Positions 23,906 through 27,697 of a stretch of 27,697 nucleotides of DNA are shown here, one piece after another; position 1 is the first letter of the stretch; each line of letters opens with the position of its first letter. The position numbers and the translations under genes are program-made. The DNA is from Bacteroidetes bacterium UBA7368. GTDB lineage: Bacteria > Bacteroidota > Rhodothermia > Rhodothermales > UBA10348. Where the stretch lies: assembly GCA_002469915.1 (NCBI GenBank), contig DKOG01000223.1, forward strand, positions 1 to 27,697, in the 5' to 3' direction. Below the pieces are notes generated by a model that ran no database searches, was not told the DNA's origin, and saw only the letters and a list, made by a program, of their open reading frames with translations.

Positions 23906-25447
23906 ATGAAGACCTACCGGACACTATTGCTTGCCATGTTCATTTGCTGGATTCCTTCCAGTGCGTTGGCACAGGCCGATCTCTCCTCACTTGATGAGTA
24001 TTTCGAATCATCTCGTTCTGATTGGGATGTACCCGGTATGGCTGTTGCCATCGTCAAAGATGGTGAAATCGTTCACATCGGTGGGTACGGCGTGCTTGAA
24101 GTGGGATCGTCTACCAAGGTCGATGACCACACGTTGTTCGCCATCGCGTCCAATACCAAAGCGTTCATTTCATCCTCCATTGCCTCGCTGGTTGATGCCG
24201 GCAAAATGTCTTGGGATGACCCAATTGGTAAGCATCTGCCTTACTTCCAATTAGTAGATGAGGTAGCCACGCAACGGGCTACAGTGAGGGATGCTCTCAG
24301 TCATGGAGTTGGCTTAGGGACCTATAGTGGAGATGTGATTTGGTATAAAAGTAACCACACAGCAGAGGAAGTGCTCAAATTGGTTTCTCATCTGGAGCCC
24401 GCATTTGAGTTTAGGACAGGCTATGGATATTCAAACGTTATGTTTGTAGCGGCAGGAGAAGTCATTGGAGCGGTAGCGGGTAAGCCGTGGGACGAATACG
24501 TTCAAGATCACTTTTTCGACCCTCTCGGAATGAGTCGATCTCAAACATCTACGGCCAGACTGAAAGAGCTCGGTAACGTGGCAACGCCTCATAAAATCAG
24601 TGCAGGTGCCAATCTGGCTATCGGATTTGCTGACTGGTATTCCATGGGATCGGGCGCGTCAGCGTCAGTCATTTCATCTGCTCATGACATGGCGCAATGG
24701 GTTCGCATGCATCTAAATGAAGGTGAACTGAATGGGACTCGGTACTACTCTGAAGCCGCACAACAACAAATGTGGCATCCTCAGTTCAACTACTCCGTCA
24801 CTCCAAGTACGCGTGAGACGTATCCCGGACGAAACTTCAACGGGTATGGTTTGGCATTCGGTGTTTCGGAATACCGTGGTCAATTCATGGCCGCGCACGG
24901 CGGTGCGTACGATGGAATGTATTCCAGAGTGGCAATGGTCCCGGACATGGAACTCGGGATAGTTGTGCTCACAAACACGATGAAAAATATGGGTCCTTGG
25001 CTCGTCTACGATATCGTGGACGCGTACCTAGGAGACTCTGTGCGAGACTGGAGCGGCTATGGATTGGAACGGGACAACCGGTCCAAGACGGCTTTTGCGA
25101 ACCGCATGGACTCGTTTAGAGATGCGAGAGTAGAGGGCACTAGTCCCACGTTGGAACGGGATAACATTGAGGGGACATATCACGACGATCTGTATGGAGG
25201 CATCGTTGTGGTAACGGAAGAGGGTACTCTGAGACTGACCTTTCCTCGCTCACCAGATTTAAACGCCACACTTGAGCACTTCCACTACGACACCTACGAA
25301 ATCAAGTGGGATCAGACCCACTCTTGGTTCGATTTTGGCACGGTCCAATTCGAGTCAAACCATAAGAGGGAAGTGGTCGGCATGTCCTTCAGCGTGCCGA
25401 ACGAGGATATCTTCTTCGAAGAGCTCAATCTCAAGAAAGTGAACTAG
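23906..25447 (+). CDS. Serine hydrolase (class C beta-lactamase-like) with C-terminal DUF3471-like domain
   Basis: 513 residues, signal peptide at about 1-22 (MKTYRTLLLAMFICWIPSSA). The catalytic domain at about 25-370 has S82-N-T-K85, Y175-S-N177 and H331-G-G333, the three signature blocks of the penicillin-binding protein/beta-lactamase class C fold. A C-terminal region at about 395-510 (NIEGTYHDDLYGGIVVVTEE, FHYDTYEIKWD) matches the small barrel often attached to such esterases (DUF3471-like). The probable role is a periplasmic or secreted esterase, amidase or peptidase. It is transcribed away from the hydrolase operon that contains a second, differently built member of the same fold. Its stop codon shares the bases CTAG with the stop of the convergent gene. 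Confidence 0.88.
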   Translation: MKTYRTLLLAMFICWIPSSALAQADLSSLDEYFESSRSDWDVPGMAVAIVKDGEIVHIGGYGVLEVGSSTKVDDHTLFAIASNTKAFISSSIASLVDAGKMSWDDPIGKHLPYFQLVDEVATQRATVRDALSHGVGLGTYSGDVIWYKSNHTAEEVLKLVSHLEPAFEFRTGYGYSNVMFVAAGEVIGAVAGKPWDEYVQDHFFDPLGMSRSQTSTARLKELGNVATPHKISAGANLAIGFADWYSMGSGASASVISSAHDMAQWVRMHLNEGELNGTRYYSEAAQQQMWHPQFNYSVTPSTRETYPGRNFNGYGLAFGVSEYRGQFMAAHGGAYDGMYSRVAMVPDMELGIVVLTNTMKNMGPWLVYDIVDAYLGDSVRDWSGYGLERDNRSKTAFANRMDSFRDARVEGTSPTLERDNIEGTYHDDLYGGIVVVTEEGTLRLTFPRSPDLNATLEHFHYDTYEIKWDQTHSWFDFGTVQFESNHKREVVGMSFSVPNEDIFFEELNLKKVN

Positions 25448-26421
25448 TTTTCTTGAGCTTTTCTATCGAGTAGAACGCCGATGCGACGGCGCGCTTCTGC
25501 GACCTGGGGCTGCAAGTCAGCGTCAGCATCATTCCAACGATCGGCAAAATAGGTATATCGCCGAATAGCCTCGTCCAGATTGCCCAGTTCTTCGTTGAGA
25601 GCTCCCAGTCGGAAGTTGGTAGTAGCAATAGTGCCTTCATCCATCCTAAGCTTAAATAATCTAAAACCATCGGTGTATGCCATGTAGTGCTCCATGGCTT
25701 TCTCACGGTTGCCCCGGGACTCTTCGATCTCGCCCATGACGTTTTGCCAGCATCCTTCGGAATAACATCCGATATTTTCTGCACCGGCCTGTATTTCGGC
25801 TAATGCGAAATCGATATCGCCACCCGTCTTGGCCTCGACAATCGCATCATGAATGCGACCAAATGCCTCCACGTCATCACCTTCTCGCTGGTGATACGCA
25901 TTATGTAGAGCACGATATTCAAGTGCTTTTTCAGTTTCTCCCAGGAAAGAGGCGAGCATGGCAATCCAGTTATAAGGACCATGAGCATCGTCTGGAATGT
26001 CGGCCTTGTCAAGCTCGGCTGTATACGCATCAAACGCAGTCCTCATTTTTGAAAAGTCCCCTGTGAGTGGGGCCCGTTCAAATTCCAAATCCAACTCCAT
26101 GAACAACGAATCCGCCAATCTGGAACGGTTCATTTGGCTCCAGTCAATCCGATTTCGCTGTAATCCGTTCATTTCCCGGAAAAGTTCGGCGCTTTCGTCA
26201 ATTTGTCCTTGAGCTAACTGAATACTTATGCGTTCATCGATACTTTGAATGCGGTCATAAACCGTTCCGCCACCACGCGATTCGACAGAATCAAGCCATA
26301 CTAGGGTACCTTCAAAATCATCATCAGCAAATGAGAGGTACATTCGGAATTGAGCTGAACTGATATGTCTTGGGATGGCCGCTTCAAATTCTTCTGAGGC
26401 TGCTTTGGTCGACTCCGACAA
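25444..26421 (-). CDS. TPR-repeat protein, probably headless (5'-truncated remnant)
   Basis: 325 residues if read from TTG 26421; the frame is open only to 26454, with no ATG and no ribosome site. The sequence is helical and TPR-like throughout. The C-terminal part (TTNFRLGALNEELGNLDEAI with RRYTYFADRWNDADADLQPQ) closely resembles the tail of large TPR regions attached to Ser/Thr kinases or CadC/adenylate-cyclase-like regulators. Those proteins carry an N-terminal effector domain and membrane segment, both absent here. The frame emerges from within a truncated spondin-domain gene (38-bp overlap, other frame), consistent with a deletion that joined the two. It is probably a pseudogene, although no internal stop has accumulated. 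Its 3' end overlaps the convergent serine hydrolase by four bases. Confidence 0.6.
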   Translation of the reverse strand: MSESTKAASEEFEAAIPRHISSAQFRMYLSFADDDFEGTLVWLDSVESRGGGTVYDRIQSIDERISIQLAQGQIDESAELFREMNGLQRNRIDWSQMNRSRLADSLFMELDLEFERAPLTGDFSKMRTAFDAYTAELDKADIPDDAHGPYNWIAMLASFLGETEKALEYRALHNAYHQREGDDVEAFGRIHDAIVEAKTGGDIDFALAEIQAGAENIGCYSEGCWQNVMGEIEESRGNREKAMEHYMAYTDGFRLFKLRMDEGTIATTNFRLGALNEELGNLDEAIRRYTYFADRWNDADADLQPQVAEARRRIGVLLDRKAQEN

Positions 26422-26869
26422 ACCAATCTGGGCTGGGTGCCAACATGGACACTAAAGAGATAAAGGGGTGATTCTCGTTGACGAAAAACTCCAAAGCTAC
26501 CTCACTAGGGGAGGAGGAGATTCCACCGCCATCCAAAACAAATCCAGCGGTACCTACCTGTCGCGCCGATTGGATTTCATTGCGCAAGGTAGATTTATTT
26601 CCTGTTTCCGCCATTTGCTCGATTCCGGCCGACGCTATTTCACCTTCGGTCCAAATGGAAATCGTGCCATTGTGCGTAGTCCCAATTAATCCAGAAAAAT
26701 GAGGATTCGCCGGAAAACCCAGTGGGTGAGTCGTATTGCTCCATGTACTCGTAAAGACAACCGAATAGGTCGTAGCCGGCTGCGCAACAACCAGAACGGG
26801 TAGAATCCACCAACAAACCACAAGAATGCAAGCGAGGCTGATAGGTCCGGATAGTAGGTCTCTTCTCAC
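26384..26869 (-). CDS. Spondin-domain secreted protein, C-terminally truncated
   Basis: 161 residues from a GTG start 4 bp after the upstream stop. Signal peptide at about 1-29 (ISLACILVVCWWILPVLVVA). The remainder matches a spondin N-type domain: YSVVFTSTWSNTTHPLGFP, HFSGLIGTTHNGTISIWTEG, IASAGIEQMAETGNK, and PFISLVSMLAPSPDWFVGV near the end. The domain normally continues for roughly 40 more residues after PDWFVGV; here it turns abruptly into DQSSLRRI and stops. From that point the DNA encodes a TPR protein in another frame. This is seen directly, and a deletion fusion is the inference. Bacterial spondin proteins are secreted and their ligands are mostly unknown. The remnant is unlikely to fold. 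Confidence 0.65.
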   Translation of the reverse strand: MRRDLLSGPISLACILVVCWWILPVLVVAQPATTYSVVFTSTWSNTTHPLGFPANPHFSGLIGTTHNGTISIWTEGEIASAGIEQMAETGNKSTLRNEIQSARQVGTAGFVLDGGGISSSPSEVALEFFVNENHPFISLVSMLAPSPDWFVGVDQSSLRRI

Positions 26870-26873
26870 AGGT

Positions 26874-27697
26874 TTAGTTCGCGATCAAATAAAGGCCCAT
26901 GTTGGCGGGAACGGTAACAGATTCATCAGCGCCGTACTGATGAGCATCTTGCAGTCCTTCAACGGTAGGGACTTCAAATGAAAACCCAGAGTCCAGTCCG
27001 AGTCGTTCCATATTGAGCGTGAGGTCAATTTGCAGATCCTGGTCCGACCATGAGGCGAGCGCTATGAGCACAGATCCGTCTTCACGCACGAAAGCGGAGC
27101 CTTTTACAAGGTCATTCCCGGTATCAACGGGCGCATCCGTGAGCCAGTATCCAAGCATCCGGCTTTCAGCGATGACAAAGTCGTTCATCATTTTCCAGAC
27201 GGGCCGTGGGTCCACGTCTCCGTACATACGGGTTGTCATGCCGTAAAGCATGCCGCGATAGGGGTGTCCTCCGCCCTGGAGCATTTCGCCCATCAGTCCG
27301 AACGGTAATCCGGAAACTTCCGTCATCCAGTAATCGCCCCGCTGGTCGTAGTCAAAGTATTCACCGAACCAGAGTCTTGAGATGAAGGGGAAATGCTCCA
27401 TGTACAACATGGCACTATTGATATACCCATCTGCAGGATTGAATTGATTGGCTGAGTGCAGATCGATAACGACCTCATCCCGTTCGGCATGGAGGACTGA
27501 AATCATACGCTTCACCGTCTCGCGGCTAAAGGCAATGTCATCCAGATACAGTCCGTCCATTTCCTGATTGGCAGCAAGCCATGAAAGGCCTTCGATGTAA
27601 TAGTTGGTCCATCGAGAGGTGCCTTTGTTTAGCAGAGCCGCATCGTCAACGCGCCATGCGTGCCACGCCGAGTGATAGTTTTCTCGCAGATGCTCTT
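26874..27697 (-). CDS. Glycoside-hydrolase-like protein (DUF6067-type), N-terminus beyond the right edge
   Basis: 273 C-terminal residues are visible; the start lies right of the window. Open codons before the internal ATG at 27560 read HLRENYHSAWHAWRVDDAAL, then NKGTSRWTNYYIEGLSWLAA with NQEMDGLYLDDIAF, which clearly belong to the gene. The pattern IDGLYLDD, VVIDLHSANQFN, EHFPFISRLWFGEYFDY and MTEVSGLPFGLMGEMLQGG resembles large TIM-barrel 'glycoside hydrolase domain' proteins (DUF6067, distant GH123-like) from Planctomycetes and Bacteroidota. A C-terminal beta domain follows (VLIALASWSDQDLQIDL). It is probably a polysaccharide-processing enzyme. DLDD-like acids in YLDD are candidate catalytic residues, but this is not established. 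The spondin remnant begins 4 bp after its stop. Confidence 0.65.
   Translation of the reverse strand, partial: EHLRENYHSAWHAWRVDDAALLNKGTSRWTNYYIEGLSWLAANQEMDGLYLDDIAFSRETVKRMISVLHAERDEVVIDLHSANQFNPADGYINSAMLYMEHFPFISRLWFGEYFDYDQRGDYWMTEVSGLPFGLMGEMLQGGGHPYRGMLYGMTTRMYGDVDPRPVWKMMNDFVIAESRMLGYWLTDAPVDTGNDLVKGSAFVREDGSVLIALASWSDQDLQIDLTLNMERLGLDSGFSFEVPTVEGLQDAHQYGADESVTVPANMGLYLIAN

Noticed and set aside
20335..25447. Antibiotic resistance from the two beta-lactamase-fold genes
   Set aside because: Architecture (PPC and C-terminal barrel extensions, large size) and context fit esterase/peptidase-type serine hydrolases, not resistance enzymes.

Overview
The window looks like a chromosomal segment of a Gram-negative marine-type bacterium, most likely a Bacteroidota/Rhodothermota relative. 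This is inferred from gene content: signal peptides and lipoboxes on many products, an OmpA/PKD outer-membrane protein, a Cys-type sulfatase, class C beta-lactamase-like hydrolases, a DctQM TRAP transporter, hexameric-type citrate synthase, and mostly weak Shine-Dalgarno sites. No rRNA, tRNA, CRISPR array, insertion sequence or phage gene was seen.

Positions 1-7500 (minus strand) hold at least six tandem paralogs of a secreted LVIVD-repeat beta-propeller-like protein, packed with 2-31 bp gaps as one probable operon. The array runs off the left edge. The copies share a rigid scaffold and near-invariant histidine motifs but differ sharply in three loops. This is the most unusual feature of the window.

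Positions 7562-11530 are a mixed housekeeping block: a conserved protein often annotated as 3-methyladenine DNA glycosylase (minus); then on plus a YceI protein, a lipoprotein cyclophilin, an easily overlooked 55-residue zinc-ribbon membrane protein and a RoxA/YcfD-type ribosomal oxygenase; then a small lipoprotein (minus). Positions 11694-14661 hold an OmpA/PKD envelope protein with a textbook terminator, and citrate synthase (both minus). Positions 14861-18764 (plus) hold a uracil-DNA glycosylase-family gene overlapping rarA, followed by TRAP permease genes dctQ and dctM without a binding protein.

Positions 18773-23547 (minus) form a probable operon of secreted hydrolases: amidohydrolase, PPC-serine hydrolase and sulfatase lipoprotein. 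A 358-bp divergent spacer containing a 17-bp dyad separates it from a second serine hydrolase (plus, 23906-25447). The right end (minus) has a partial glycoside-hydrolase-like gene, a truncated spondin-domain gene and a headless TPR gene. The last two appear to have been joined by a deletion.

Taken together, the accessory parts suggest a cell with a large envelope and secreted repertoire for handling external polymers or modified small molecules. The substrates cannot be read from the sequence.
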